The notes: generated by a model not told the origin, from the sequence alone. A stretch of 64,000 nucleotides of DNA from Nostoc calcicola FACHB-3891 (GCF_014697355.1 NZ_JACJRQ010000014.1:62001-126000); one strand, 5' to 3'. Shown: positions 25,862 through 35,249, counted from the stretch's first letter. Numbers and translations are program-made.

Positions 25862-26758
25862 TCATTTGCGCTCTACATTGACAAATGCTCTCACAGAACC
25901 GATGTTATTTCCGGAATCCTGATCCCAGTGTACAAGTTTGAGTGTACCTGGGTTTAAAACTGTCAATTTTAAATGGGTTCCTACAGCAAAATAGGTGGCA
26001 CCATCGTCGAGAGTACCAATCAAACTACCGTGTTGAAAGTTAAAAGACTTGCTTGCCAATCCAGCGCCATACCTCAGCTTATTGTCTTCAACTAAACCGT
26101 TAGCGTTTACATTATTGTATCCGGTTCCCGCATATATACCCCACAAATCTTTTGGATGAGCATCAACTGTGAGTACATCTCCTAGGTTTAATTGAATATT
26201 TGTATTTAAATGAGAGTTTGTACCCGGTATGGACACGTTATGTACTCTGGCATGAACATCAAAATGGTTTGCATATAGCGATATACTATTGTCAATTGTG
26301 GCGTCATGGTTAAACGCTTTTTTAACTTCGATATTTGCTGTTATCGAGCCATCATTTGTGTTGTGGTCACCACCCCAAAAAAACAATTTCAGCGTACCTG
26401 CTCTTAAAACTGTCAATTCTAAATGAGTTCCTACAGGAAAATAGGTGCTGCCATTGTCTACAGTACCAACCAGACTACCAAAGGGAAATTGAAAGTCAAC
26501 AAGTTGGTTTATTCCTCTTATAGCTCCTGCTGTTTCTTGATAAATACCATCATAAGTTTGTGTTGCAAAAGATATGCCGTTAGCATCCACCCATGATTTT
26601 GAAGAAAACCCATATGCACTCCATTTCTCTTGAGAGTCAACATCAACTATTAATAAGTCCCCATACTCTAAATTAATTTTTGTATCCAAAAATGTGCCTT
26701 CTGTTGAACAGTTTACTTTTGCATCAATTTTAAATGGTGTTTTTGCTACTATTCCCAT
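25862..26758 (-). CDS. tandem PA-IL-like lectin-domain protein, paralogue without DUF4114
   Basis: The 298-residue protein is a close paralogue of the first two domains of the 23801-25279 product (shared MGIV-KTPFKI start, KWSAYGFSSKSWVDANGI, FPFGSLVGTVDNGSTYFPVG, FFWGGDHNTNDGSITANIEV). It stops after the second domain. The family resemblance is to LecA-type lectins, with conserved Asp and Asn residues at the end of each domain that could hold calcium. CAGGAGAAAAAG precedes the ATG. The pair looks like a recent tandem duplication in which one copy has lost, or the other gained, the C-terminal DUF4114. Confidence 0.7.
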   Translation of the reverse strand: MGIVAKTPFKIDAKVNCSTEGTFLDTKINLEYGDLLIVDVDSQEKWSAYGFSSKSWVDANGISFATQTYDGIYQETAGAIRGINQLVDFQFPFGSLVGTVDNGSTYFPVGTHLELTVLRAGTLKLFFWGGDHNTNDGSITANIEVKKAFNHDATIDNSISLYANHFDVHARVHNVSIPGTNSHLNTNIQLNLGDVLTVDAHPKDLWGIYAGTGYNNVNANGLVEDNKLRYGAGLASKSFNFQHGSLIGTLDDGATYFAVGTHLKLTVLNPGTLKLVHWDQDSGNNIGSVRAFVNVERK

Positions 26759-26991
26759 CTTTTTCTCCTGTGGTTTAATTTACTTTGTTGTTGAGGTAAT
26801 GATAAAAAACTGCTACTAAGCAGCAGATATCTTTATTCGGACACTATCAGACTTTTCCGGAGAACGCAATACTGAGAAAATTAAGATAGGTAACAAAAAT
26901 ATTTTAGATAGTTAAAATAGTTCAAATATTCTCAAACTGGCTGTTGATTGCAGTCACATCGCTAGTGGATAAATATTCATCGAAGCTCAAT

Positions 26992-27022
26992 TAAAAACCC
27001 CCGCCAATTGCAGGGGTTTTAG
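26992..27022. terminator. intrinsic bidirectional terminator
   Basis: AAAACCCCCGCCAATTGCAGGGGTTTT is a G/C-rich stem with flanking A and T runs on both sides. It can stop transcription in either direction, most likely that of the minus-strand gene ending at 27322. Confidence 0.75.
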
Positions 27023-27097
27023 TTTTATAATGTTCATTACGAATTATGAATTAACTCTCTTTTTTTACTTCCGTCAGAGAAAAATTGAAATCTCTTA

Positions 27098-27261
27098 GAG
27101 GGTGTTTAAAAAGCTATATTTATTACCCAAAGTGTCTAATACCCCCCCTAACCCCCCCTTGTAAATGGGGGGAATAATCTCTTAAATCTCCCCTTTATAA
27201 GGAGGATTGAGGGGGTAATTTCAGAATTTAATGTGTTATACGACACTTTTCAAACATCCTC
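27098..27261. mobile_element. MITE family A, copy A2
   Basis: This 164-bp element has ends GAGGGTGTTTAAAAAGC and CACTTTTCAAACATCCTC and a TTA duplication at 27095-27097 and 27262-27264. Its core is the same CCCCCC/GGGGGG palindrome as in copies A1 and A3. Immediately after it, GGGGATGTTTGAGAAGTCCC (27265 onward) looks like the end of a further, decayed copy. Confidence 0.82.
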
Positions 27262-27321
27262 TTAGGGGATGTTTGAGAAGTCCCAAAAGAGTAATAATTC
27301 AGAATCCAGAATTAATAAGGC

Positions 27322-27669
27322 TTAGTTACATAACTCATTGCTATTACCCAATGATGACAGTTGCAACTCGACTGCGCTAAGGTAATATTCATCATTTATA
27401 ATTTCTGCTGGTAACTTATTAGCCTTAATACCAGCCTCAACTACATCTTTTGCAGTCACCTTTCCTATTTGATATTGATATAACAAAGTGCCCATACTGG
27501 GAATACCCTGTCCTTCTAAATAACCTTGATAAGCTAGAAAGACAATATTGAAAGGTTGGAGATGACTGCCATTATTATTATTCTTGATTGTTTGAGCGCC
27601 AGCAATTCCAGGTATCAAAGTAATCGAAGCAATAATCAGTGCAGAATTGATTAAAGTTGTGAGTTTCAT
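27322..27669 (-). CDS. small secreted protein of unknown function
   Basis: The 115-residue product has a clear Sec signal peptide (MKLTTLINSALIIASITLIPGIAGA, cut before QT). The mature part is about 90 residues, with the central helix FNIVFLAYQGYLEGQG and a C-terminal Cys. I do not recognise the family. The neighbouring small gene at 27853-28023 contains a similar short motif (FDTAFIAYYMMGFG), so the two may be related. Confidence 0.65.
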   Translation of the reverse strand: MKLTTLINSALIIASITLIPGIAGAQTIKNNNNGSHLQPFNIVFLAYQGYLEGQGIPSMGTLLYQYQIGKVTAKDVVEAGIKANKLPAEIINDEYYLSAVELQLSSLGNSNELCN

Positions 27670-27852
27670 AAGTTTATCCTGATGATAAAGTTTTTTCTAA
27701 ACACGAAAAGATTTACAGATAATGTATAGACGCGATTTATTGCGTCTTCAAATACAAATTATCTGAACCGTATTGTTGTATGAGTCATATCATGTTTGGG
27801 AAATCAACAATGTCCACAAACAATTTACGATCGCTGTCAGCAATTTAAAATC

Positions 27853-28023
27853 TTAAAAATTGCCAAAACCCATCATGTAATATGCAATAAAAGCAGTGTC
27901 AAAGGTTTTTAGGTAATTAACCTTTGCAGAATGGTTAGGTAAAGTTTTAAAATCGACTCCTGTGTTTATTGATGTCTTACTGTTGTTATTTTCGGGTGTA
28001 AAAAATCTAGCAATTTTCAGCAT
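27853..28023 (-). CDS. small hypothetical protein (56 residues)
   Basis: The start is placed at 28023 because GGAG stands nine bases upstream (GGAGTAATTTTATG). A longer form from 28062 lacks a ribosome site. The protein begins MLKIARFFTPENNNSKTSIN and ends in a hydrophobic FDTAFIAYYMMGFGNF. No family is recognised. It may be a genuine small protein or the remnant of a gene related to the adjacent secreted protein. Confidence 0.45.
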   Translation of the reverse strand: MLKIARFFTPENNNSKTSINTGVDFKTLPNHSAKVNYLKTFDTAFIAYYMMGFGNF

Positions 28024-28277
28024 AAAATTACTCCAAGTAACAATATATCTAGAATGATTCAAGTTGATATTATGAATTAGGGTATGCTTTTTTCCAGTTT
28101 TTTAGTTAAATTCACGGCTAACATTTAACTGGGTTTTAGCTAATTCAATTTCCATAACAATATGCTAAGAAATCTCCAATACAAAAGCAAATATTTTTAG
28201 TTCTTAAATTAATAAATAAAAATGATGAGAGTGAATGCTGGTATCGAACAGTTGACGATAAACCTTACTAAACATTA

Positions 28278-28440
28278 GAGGGTGTTTGAAAAGTCCTCTT
28301 CTTAGTAGCAAAACGTTTTAGATCCCCCTAAATCCCCCTAAAAAAGGGGGACTTTAACTCCGGTTCCCCCCTTTTTAAGGGGAGTAAGGGGGGATCTAAA
28401 AGTGCCTAAAGTCACAGCGAAATACTTTTCAAACAACCTC
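28278..28440. mobile_element. MITE family A, copy A3
   Basis: This 163-bp element has ends GAGGGTGTTTGAAAAGT and ACTTTTCAAACAACCTC and a TTA duplication at 28275-28277 and 28441-28443. The interior palindrome is AGATCCCCCTAAATCCCCC with its complement. It is the best-preserved copy in the window. Confidence 0.85.
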
Positions 28441-28443
28441 TTA

Positions 28444-28517
28444 AACCTCTTGCATAAATATGAATTTGTATCACGCAGAGGCGCTCCAGACGCAGAGAAT
28501 GACTTTTGCAAGAGGTC
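28444..28517. mobile_element. MITE family C, copy C2
   Basis: This 74-bp element abuts the end of MITE A3. It has ends AACCTCTTGCATAAAT and GACTTTTGCAAGAGGTC, and its interior carries the CACGCAGAGGCGCTCCAGACG repeat common in Nostoc spacers. The flanks are TA-rich, as for the other family C copies. Confidence 0.6.
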
Positions 28518-28698
28518 TATTGATTTGAGCTTGATTAATTCTTTTATATGTCATCGTCATTCGTGAAAAAATCTGCTGAAAGTATCATTCTTTGAGCGAC
28601 TTATAAAAATTTTCGATTTACTCAGATTTGGATTTGTTAAATAATTCTCGAACTTTTGTTAGAGGGTTAATTTTTAGAAGCGATCGCATTCAAAGACA

Positions 28699-29361
28699 TT
28701 ACTTTTTAAGCGCGAGAGTCAAGCCATCGCCGATCGCAATTACACTCAAACTCACTCGCTGGTCTTGATGCAACTTCTGATTAAAGGCTCGAATTCTTTT
28801 AGTTCTATTATCCTGCATTTGGGGATCGGCAACCCTGCCTGACCACAGGACATTATCGATCGCAATCACTCCCCCCGATCGCACAAGTTCTAGCGATCGC
28901 TCATAATACGCATCATAGTTGCTTTTATCTGCATCGATGAAAGCAAAATCAAAAGTTTCTCTTTCTCCTGTTGCCAATAGCCAATCTAAAGTATCCATCG
29001 CTGGGGCAATGTGCAGCCCAATTTTATCTGCTACTCCCGCTTGCTGCCAATAGCGTCGAGCGATCGCTGTAAATTCCTCACTAATATCACAGGCTACCAC
29101 CTTGCCGTCACTCGGTAACGCCAATGCCACCACCAGGGAACTATAGCCTGTAAATACACCAATTTCCAAAGTTTTCTTCGCTCCTAGCAACTGCACCAGC
29201 AGTGCCAAAAACTGCCCTTGTTCGGGAGCAATCTGCATTCTCCCCACTGGATGCTGGGCGGTTTCTTGTCTTAGTTGAGTTAAAATTTCCGGTTCGCGCA
29301 GAGAAATTGACAATAAATAATCATATAAATTTTGTTCGAGTCCTAGTGTTTGAGTTGTCAT
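28699..29361 (-). CDS. class I SAM-dependent O-methyltransferase (caffeoyl-CoA OMT-like)
   Basis: The 220-residue protein has the order of the methyltransferase-3 family. LEIGVFTGYSSLVVALAL binds SAM, FAFIDADKSNYDAYYERSLE carries the metal-coordinating Asp, and GGVIAIDNVLWSGRVADP follows with the second metal-site Asp-Asn. Members methylate catechol-like hydroxyls with Mg2+. The cyanobacterial substrate is not predictable here. The gene stands alone between repeat-rich spacers. The ATG is at 29361. Confidence 0.9.
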   Translation of the reverse strand: MTTQTLGLEQNLYDYLLSISLREPEILTQLRQETAQHPVGRMQIAPEQGQFLALLVQLLGAKKTLEIGVFTGYSSLVVALALPSDGKVVACDISEEFTAIARRYWQQAGVADKIGLHIAPAMDTLDWLLATGERETFDFAFIDADKSNYDAYYERSLELVRSGGVIAIDNVLWSGRVADPQMQDNRTKRIRAFNQKLHQDQRVSLSVIAIGDGLTLALKK

Positions 29362-29466
29362 AAAATTGGGGCATTGGGCATTGGGAATAAAAGATGAGTC
29401 TTTTTTACTCGTTAATGAGTATTTGAATCTGACTTTTCCTTAAAATAAGCAATATCTTGAAATGTA

Positions 29467-29572
29467 ATATCATGTCCGGCTAATCACTTATCATTAAAAT
29501 CTCTCCGTGTAAGAGCGTCCCCGCGTCAGCCTAAATCATAAGTCTTTTACCGGACATGATATAAGATAGCGT
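29467..29572. mobile_element. palindromic element with TATCATGTCCGG ends
   Basis: The left end TATCATGTCCGGCTAATCAC and the right end ATAAGTCTTTTACCGGACAT with GATA are inverted repeats around a short GC-richer centre. The flanks are TA-rich. It has no coding capacity. It is a probable MITE, with no second copy in this window. Confidence 0.55.
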
Positions 29573-29675
29573 TTCCCGACAAACGTGAGATACACCTGTA
29601 GGGGCACGGCACTGCCGTGCCCCTACACCTGGCGATATAATGTTGTACCGCATCTGAATGGGAACCGCTATAGAT
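29573..29675. mobile_element. palindromic element with ATAGCGTTTCCC ends
   Basis: The left end ATAGCGTTTCCC and the right end GGGAACCGCTAT are inverted repeats, with a perfect internal hairpin GTAGGGGCACGGCACTGCCG plus complement. It follows the previous element almost directly, so this 616-bp spacer is largely made of mobile repeats. Confidence 0.5.
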
Positions 29676-29977
29676 GCAGGAATCAACGTGATTATGGATG
29701 CCTGCATCAAAATTGAGTACCTACGCCTAAAAGTAGATTCAGCAGGGGATGTCTAAATTTTGCATCTCTCATTATGCGTAGAGATGACTCGAAAAGCAAT
29801 ATTCTGAATCCTGAATTCTGTTAGCGTAGCGGGGCGTAGCCCATTCTGAATTCTGCTGTATGTGTAGAGATATTGCATACCAAGTGTTTGTTTGAGTTAC
29901 TCGCCTAAACCCTTCTAGAATGAAAACTATTGTGGGGGAATTTTATTACTAAACTAGTTTTTATTGTGGGAGGTAGA

Positions 29978-30913
29978 ATGAGCCGTCCAATAATTCTTGG
30001 TATTGTAGGGGACAGCGCTGCTGGTAAAACAACTTTAACGCGGGGAATTGCTCAGGTACTCGGCCCAGAAAATGTGACGCTGATTTGTACAGATGATTAC
30101 CACCGTTACGATCGCCAACAACGTGCAGAAATTGGCATCACTGCCCTCCACCCAGACTGCAACTACTTAGATATTATGCAGCAACACCTGTCGCTACTAC
30201 GCACAGGACAGCCGATTCTCAAGCCAGTTTACAGCCATAAAACGGGCACATTCGAGCCACCGCAGTATATTAAGCCAAATAAATTCGTGATTATTGAGGG
30301 ATTACTCGGTTATTCTACCCGCGCCGCCCGCGATTCTTATGACGTGAAAGTTTACCTTGCGCCCCCAGAACCACTACGCGCTAACTGGAAAGTCAAACGA
30401 GACACGCAAAAGCGGGGCTACAGTGCTGAACAAGTATTGGCGGAACTAGAAAAGCGCGAACCAGATTCAGCAGAATTTATCCGTCCCCAGCGACAATGGT
30501 CTGATATTGTTATTAGTTTCTACCCACCCACCGAAGAAGAAGATGAAACTAATGGACACCTGAATGTCCGTCTGGTATTGCGTCCGACAATTCCTCATCC
30601 AGATTTCACCACGATTACCAACACTGGTGGTAATTCTGATTCAGCCATTCGCCTGGGACTAGACAGAGATATGAGTAAACCTGTAGATGTCTTAGAAGTT
30701 GATGGTCATGCCACCTTAGAACAGGTGAATAAGCTAGAACATATTATTTGTTCGGATATGCCTCATTTAAAAAGTATTTGCGATCGCGAAAGCAACCCAG
30801 AACTCGGCAAAATTGCTGGTACAACTGGGGAAACGCTCCAAAGTTATCCCCTGGCGCTTACCCAGTTAATAATTACCTACCACATGCTCAAAGCAACGCA
30901 AATGTATCTGTAA
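29978..30913 (+). CDS. phosphoribulokinase/uridine-kinase family protein (second PRK-type)
   Basis: The 311-residue protein starts at the ATG at 29978 behind GGGAGG; an upstream in-frame ATG at 29930 gives a non-homologous extension. The Walker A is GDSAAGKTT. The ribulose-5-phosphate-binding block is TDDYHRYDRQQRAEIGIT, followed by KPVYSHKTG and FVIIEGLLGY. These fit phosphoribulokinase, but the sequence (Ala-Ala in the P-loop, no cysteine near residues 15-60) differs from the redox-regulated Calvin-cycle enzyme of cyanobacteria, which should be encoded elsewhere. This one is probably a non-redox-regulated paralogue. Confidence 0.85.
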   Translation: MSRPIILGIVGDSAAGKTTLTRGIAQVLGPENVTLICTDDYHRYDRQQRAEIGITALHPDCNYLDIMQQHLSLLRTGQPILKPVYSHKTGTFEPPQYIKPNKFVIIEGLLGYSTRAARDSYDVKVYLAPPEPLRANWKVKRDTQKRGYSAEQVLAELEKREPDSAEFIRPQRQWSDIVISFYPPTEEEDETNGHLNVRLVLRPTIPHPDFTTITNTGGNSDSAIRLGLDRDMSKPVDVLEVDGHATLEQVNKLEHIICSDMPHLKSICDRESNPELGKIAGTTGETLQSYPLALTQLIITYHMLKATQMYL

Positions 30914-30995
30914 AATACAAGGGATTGAAGTTGCTGGCGATCGCGTGCAGTGTTGTAGTGCTGATTGGGCGATCGCACTTTGCTAAGGCTAATTT

Positions 30996-31691
30996 TCAGG
31001 TAGAGATTTGCTTGTGAATGTAGTCCAAGAGTTCTCCAACAGTGCAAGCTACAGGCTCTGAATCACCGAAAGAATTGCTAAATGACGGAGGCCATTTTTT
31101 AACTGAACCTAATATATCCTCAGATATTTCAATATCAAACGCCTCTTCAAGTGCCATTGCAAGCTCAACAGTATCAAGCTCATCTGCCCCTAAATCCTCA
31201 CAGATATGACTAGTTAAACTTACTTTATCCAACTCATCAACGCTCAACTGTTCACTGACTATATCTTGAACTTTAACAAAAAGATCAGACATACTCTTGT
31301 CTCTACCGGACTCATCTAACTTTTTAGCCAACTCAATCAATCGATTTTGCCTCCGATTCTCTGCCTCTATCGCTTGTTGAGCTTCTTGTGCCACTCGTCG
31401 AGCTTCCTCAACTTTTTGCCACTGTAAACGCTTGTAGGCTGCTGCCTTCTCAGTCGCTACATGCATTTTCAAGACTTCTATATGGGAGTTAACAATATCA
31501 CGCACTAGAGAAAATTCGACCTTGTGTCCGCTCTGGCTATAAATTTTTGTAGCTATCTTCCAGACAGTCTCATCGTGTTTGGACACTAAGGAATTCAAAC
31601 CCTCTTCTGTAAATGGTACAGTCTTATCTAAATAAGTGTTAATTACTTTTTTCAGGATGTCTAACTCATAGGCTCTATCATCAGCAGTCAT
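30996..31691 (-). CDS. coiled-coil protein with C-terminal acyl-carrier-like domain lacking the phosphopantetheine serine
   Basis: The 231-residue protein starts at the ATG at 31691 behind AGAGAGG. Residues 1-80 are helical, and 80-130 form a charged coiled coil (EKAAAYKRLQWQKVEEARRV). Residues 134-231 align with acyl carrier protein (VQDIVSEQLSVDELDKVSLT, then DLGADELDTVELAMALEEAF and DIEI). In true ACPs the central motif is DSL and the Ser carries the prosthetic group. Here it is DEL, with Glu171. The domain cannot be charged in the usual way, so it probably serves as a binding or regulatory module. The gene converges with the PRK-type gene. Confidence 0.82.
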   Translation of the reverse strand: MTADDRAYELDILKKVINTYLDKTVPFTEEGLNSLVSKHDETVWKIATKIYSQSGHKVEFSLVRDIVNSHIEVLKMHVATEKAAAYKRLQWQKVEEARRVAQEAQQAIEAENRRQNRLIELAKKLDESGRDKSMSDLFVKVQDIVSEQLSVDELDKVSLTSHICEDLGADELDTVELAMALEEAFDIEISEDILGSVKKWPPSFSNSFGDSEPVACTVGELLDYIHKQIST

Positions 31692-31902
31692 TGCAACCTC
31701 TCTTAAACCTGGCATCGGTTGACCTTTTGCTATCCGTTCGTAAGTTTAACGGGTAACAGTAGAGACATTATGAGTGAAAAATATACAGGAATAGAGAAAA
31801 TTTCCTAAAATTAAAGATTTTCTCAAATAAATATGATTTAGAAAGCAAACAAGGGATAACTAAGGATAGTTCCATCTTTGATGACTATTCTCTTAGTTTT
31901 CT

Positions 31903-32634
31903 ATGACCTATTGCCTGAGAATTGCCGACCTACCTACAAATGAGCGTCCGCGTGAACGGCTAATGACGCATGGTGCCAAAATTTTAGGCACAGCCGAGTT
32001 AATCGCAATTCTACTAGGCACTGGCCAAGGACCAGGGAAACTGTCGGCTGTGGGTTTGGGACAATATATTTTGAGTGAATTAGCCAAACACCAACGCGAT
32101 CCTTTGGCAGTTTTGCGAGAAGTTACACCCGCTGAGTTAATGCAAATTTCTGGTGTTGGCCCGGCGAAAGCGACAAGTATTTTAGCAGCAATTGAATTAG
32201 GGAAACGTGCCTTTCAATTTCGCCCTTCAGAAGGCACACTCATTGATAGCCCACTTGCTGCTGCTGCTACCCTCAGCCAAGATTTGATGTGGCAAACAAA
32301 AGAACGTTTTGCAGTAGTGCTGTTAGATGTTAAGAATCGTTTGCTGGGTACGCAAGTAATTACTATTGGCACTGCAACCGAAACCCTAGCCTCTCCCCGT
32401 GAAATTTTTCGGGAAGTTATTCGTCAAGGCGCAACACGGGTAATAGTTGCACACAACCATCCTTCTGGTAACCTTGAACCCAGCCAAGAAGATATAGAAT
32501 TGACGCGCCAGTTGTTAGCAGGGGCGGAGTTTTTAGGCATTCCGCTGCTAGATCATCTCATTCTGGGTAATGGCAATCATCAAAGTTTACGGGAAATAAC
32601 AACCTTGTGGGATGAGCATCCGCAGGGGGATTAG
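31903..32634 (+). CDS. radC: RadC/YicR JAB-domain protein
   Basis: The 243-residue protein has an N-terminal helix-hairpin-helix region ([20 protein letters not shown]). The C-terminal JAB/MPN metalloprotease-like domain has the zinc motif [14 protein letters not shown]. RadC was once tied to DNA repair, but its biochemical role is not settled. The ATG at 31903 is the natural start ([20 protein letters not shown]). Confidence 0.93.
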   Translation: MTYCLRIADLPTNERPRERLMTHGAKILGTAELIAILLGTGQGPGKLSAVGLGQYILSELAKHQRDPLAVLREVTPAELMQISGVGPAKATSILAAIELGKRAFQFRPSEGTLIDSPLAAAATLSQDLMWQTKERFAVVLLDVKNRLLGTQVITIGTATETLASPREIFREVIRQGATRVIVAHNHPSGNLEPSQEDIELTRQLLAGAEFLGIPLLDHLILGNGNHQSLREITTLWDEHPQGD

Positions 32635-32639
32635 GAGGT

Positions 32640-32880
32640 GGCGGGGATGAGGGGGATGGGGAGATGGGGAGATGGGGAGATGGGGAGATGGGGAGATGGG
32701 GAGGTGTGGGAGTAGAGGGAGGTGTGGGAGGAGGGGGAAGTATAAATTCTCTTTCTCCCCACACTCCCCACACTCCCCACACTCCCAATGTCCCCATCTC
32801 CCCACCTTCCCATCCCCTTATCCCCCCATCCTCTTACCTTTGCCCCATTCACCATTCCCCATTCCCCTTTATTTTTGAGA
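32640..32880. repeat. GGGGAGAT tandem array and its inverted partner
   Basis: An array of about six GGGGAGAT-type units is followed, 50-100 bp later, by CCACACTCCC and CCCATCTCCCC units, so the transcript can form a long G/C-rich hairpin. It starts directly after the radC stop codon and could end its transcript. Apparent open frames across it are low-complexity artefacts. Confidence 0.75.
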
Positions 32881-33483
32881 TTCAAAAATAATAATTTTAA
32901 CTTCATAAATATTTACAAAATATCTCTTAACTGTCAGATGTTAAGTTACTAAATTTCAGTTGATAAAATAAGAATTATATTGCATCATTCAATTAACTGC
33001 ATTAATAGACATAATAGTTGAAAATGTAGTAATTCCGGGGCAGTACTGATTTTAGTTTCACCCTATTCCTTTACTGGCTGCAAGTTTTTGTTGCCATTGT
33101 AATTTTGCCTGGAATTGGCGATCGCCACCATTTGTGTAGAGGTCATTTATAAAGCAAATATTAAATTCAGGTGATAAAAAGCATTACTAATATTAGTTTC
33201 TGTCGCTAATAGTTGTTGTTGTGTTAACCAAAATCGCAGGTATAACTTCTTAAGAAATTTGCGATATTTGACGCTGTAATACACCATCTATTGCTGGAGT
33301 TACAGAGATTTAATGCATCATAATAACTGAAAGTCTTCTTTATAAATTAACTCTTAAAAATATCGGTCAATGTCAATAAATTTGTTATTTTGTTGTAAGC
33401 AGACTCAAGGAAGAAATTAATATCAAATATCCTTGAATCTAGAGTTGACGAAATTTAAAATAACTTGCCAGGAGATGAAAATA
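32881..33483. other. AT-rich leader of the oxylipin gene cluster
   Basis: I see no gene in these 600 bases. The region must hold the promoter of the four-gene cluster that begins at 33484. An AGGAG ribosome site lies at about 33470. No operator could be identified by eye. Confidence 0.4.
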
Positions 33484-35247
33484 ATGTTTGGAATTCCGTG
33501 GCATAAATTGCCGACTCCTCTCGGACTTTTAAAATTAGTTCAATTCCGTGGAAAGTTGCGAAAAGAGAACCTACACGATACTTCGCAACTATCAAATAGC
33601 GACAAGCTGCCTAAACCAGTTCCGAGTGCAGATGGTCGCCATTTAAAGGTTCGTACCGCAGATGGCAGCTACAATGACCTTGAGCATCCAGAAATGGGTA
33701 TGGCTGGAACTCGGTTTGGGCGCAATGTGCCGCTGCAAGATGCGAAATTGGATGAAAAAAACATACTCACGCCAAATCCCCGCACTGTCAGCCGAGTGTT
33801 ATTGGCACGAGGTGACTTTCAACCCGCCACAATCTTGAATCTACTCGCTGCTTCATGGATTCAATTTCAAACCCATGATTGGTTCAGTCATGGTGGGAAC
33901 CAGCGCAATAACAAATTTGAGATTCCTGTAGAGCAGGATGACCCTTGGTTACAAGAACACGGGGAACTGACAGTTAACAAAACCTTAGAAGACAAAACCC
34001 GTACCGGGGATACGAAAAACCCTCCCAGTTTTATTAATGAAGTTACTCACTGGTGGGATGCTTCACAAATTTATGGCAGTAATCAAGAAACCATTGACGC
34101 CCTGCGCTCTCATGTCGATGGAAAAATGCTGATTGGTGAAGACGGCTTATTACCCGCTCACCCAGAAAATGGCATTGACAAGGTAGGCTTTGCAGGTGCT
34201 TGGTGGGTAGGGCTAAGCATGTTGCACACCTTATTTGTTAAAGAACATAATACGGTTTGCGATCGCTTAAAGAAAATATATCCTGAGTGGACAGATAATG
34301 AACTCTTCGACCACGCTCGACTGATTGTCGCGGCTTTAACGGCTAAAATTCATACTGTTGAATGGACTCCCGCCATTCTTCCACATCCTGTTACAGACAT
34401 CGCCTTGAATTCCAACTGGTGGGGACTACTCGGAGAGGATTTTAAAAAACGTTGGGGTCGCCTTGGTGATAGTGAATTGTTGAGTGGAATTGTTGGCTCA
34501 CCAACTGACCACCATACCGCTCCTTATTACCTCACCCAAGAATTCGTATCTGTATATCGGATGCATCCTCTAATTCCAGATGACTTGGAATTCCACGCAG
34601 TTAGTAACGGCAAATTATTAAACAAAAAACAATTTCCTGAGATAGCTGGTAAAAACACTCGCGGGACTTTAGAAGAAATTTCCATGCAAGATTTGTTTTA
34701 CTCTTTTGGAACTTCTTACCCTGGAGCCGTGAGATTGCATAATTATCCCCGCTTTTTGCGACAGTTGTCGGGAGAGCTTCTGGGAGACGACACACCAGCA
34801 TTTGATTTGGCTGCTGTTGATATTTTGCGGGATAGGGAAAGAGGCGTTCCTCGCTACAACCGTTTTCGTGAGTTGTTGGGTCGAGGTAAAGTCAATTCTT
34901 TTGAAGAAATTACAACTAATAAACAATGGGCTAAGGAACTACGCGAAGTTTATAACAACGACATTGACAGCGTAGATTTGATGGTCGGTTTATTTGCAGA
35001 GGATCTTCCAGACGGTTTTGGTTTTAGTGATACTGCTTTTCGTGTATTTATTTTAATGGCATCTCGAAGACTGAAAAGCGATCGCTTTTTTACCAAAGAC
35101 TACACCGCTGAAGTTTACACTCAATTTGGATTGGATTGGATTGACAACAACACCTTCCTAACAATCCTCCGTCGTCATCATCCCGAACTAGCACCTGCTT
35201 TCTTTGGCGTCAGCAACGGCTTTAAACCTTGGAGAAAGGTCGGTTAA
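33484..35247 (+). CDS. cyclooxygenase-like haem fatty-acid dioxygenase (animal haem peroxidase superfamily)
   Basis: The 587-residue protein begins at the ATG at 33484, nine bases after AGGAG. The haem pocket is readable: distal His131 in WIQFQTHDWFSHG; catalytic Tyr358 and proximal His361 in VYRMHPLIPDDLEF, spaced as Tyr385/His388 of cyclooxygenase; the LFVKEHNTVCDRL helix; and the late DILRDRERGVPRYNRFRELL block. The Tyr marks it as a fatty-acid dioxygenase and not a plain peroxidase. A relative in Nostoc punctiforme was reported to make linoleate 10S-hydroperoxide together with a neighbouring catalase-related lyase, the same gene order as here. No signal peptide is seen. Confidence 0.9.
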   Translation: MFGIPWHKLPTPLGLLKLVQFRGKLRKENLHDTSQLSNSDKLPKPVPSADGRHLKVRTADGSYNDLEHPEMGMAGTRFGRNVPLQDAKLDEKNILTPNPRTVSRVLLARGDFQPATILNLLAASWIQFQTHDWFSHGGNQRNNKFEIPVEQDDPWLQEHGELTVNKTLEDKTRTGDTKNPPSFINEVTHWWDASQIYGSNQETIDALRSHVDGKMLIGEDGLLPAHPENGIDKVGFAGAWWVGLSMLHTLFVKEHNTVCDRLKKIYPEWTDNELFDHARLIVAALTAKIHTVEWTPAILPHPVTDIALNSNWWGLLGEDFKKRWGRLGDSELLSGIVGSPTDHHTAPYYLTQEFVSVYRMHPLIPDDLEFHAVSNGKLLNKKQFPEIAGKNTRGTLEEISMQDLFYSFGTSYPGAVRLHNYPRFLRQLSGELLGDDTPAFDLAAVDILRDRERGVPRYNRFRELLGRGKVNSFEEITTNKQWAKELREVYNNDIDSVDLMVGLFAEDLPDGFGFSDTAFRVFILMASRRLKSDRFFTKDYTAEVYTQFGLDWIDNNTFLTILRRHHPELAPAFFGVSNGFKPWRKVG

Positions 35248-35249
35248 AT

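Noticed and set aside
30748-31017. Plus-strand frame overlapping the end of the PRK-type gene
   Set aside because: It lies in a different frame of a well-supported gene and its short hydrophobic tail is not convincing.
32558-32906. Several overlapping frames on both strands after radC with GRWGDGEM or PHLPISPSP patterns
   Set aside because: They are translations of GGGGAGAT heptamers in different frames.
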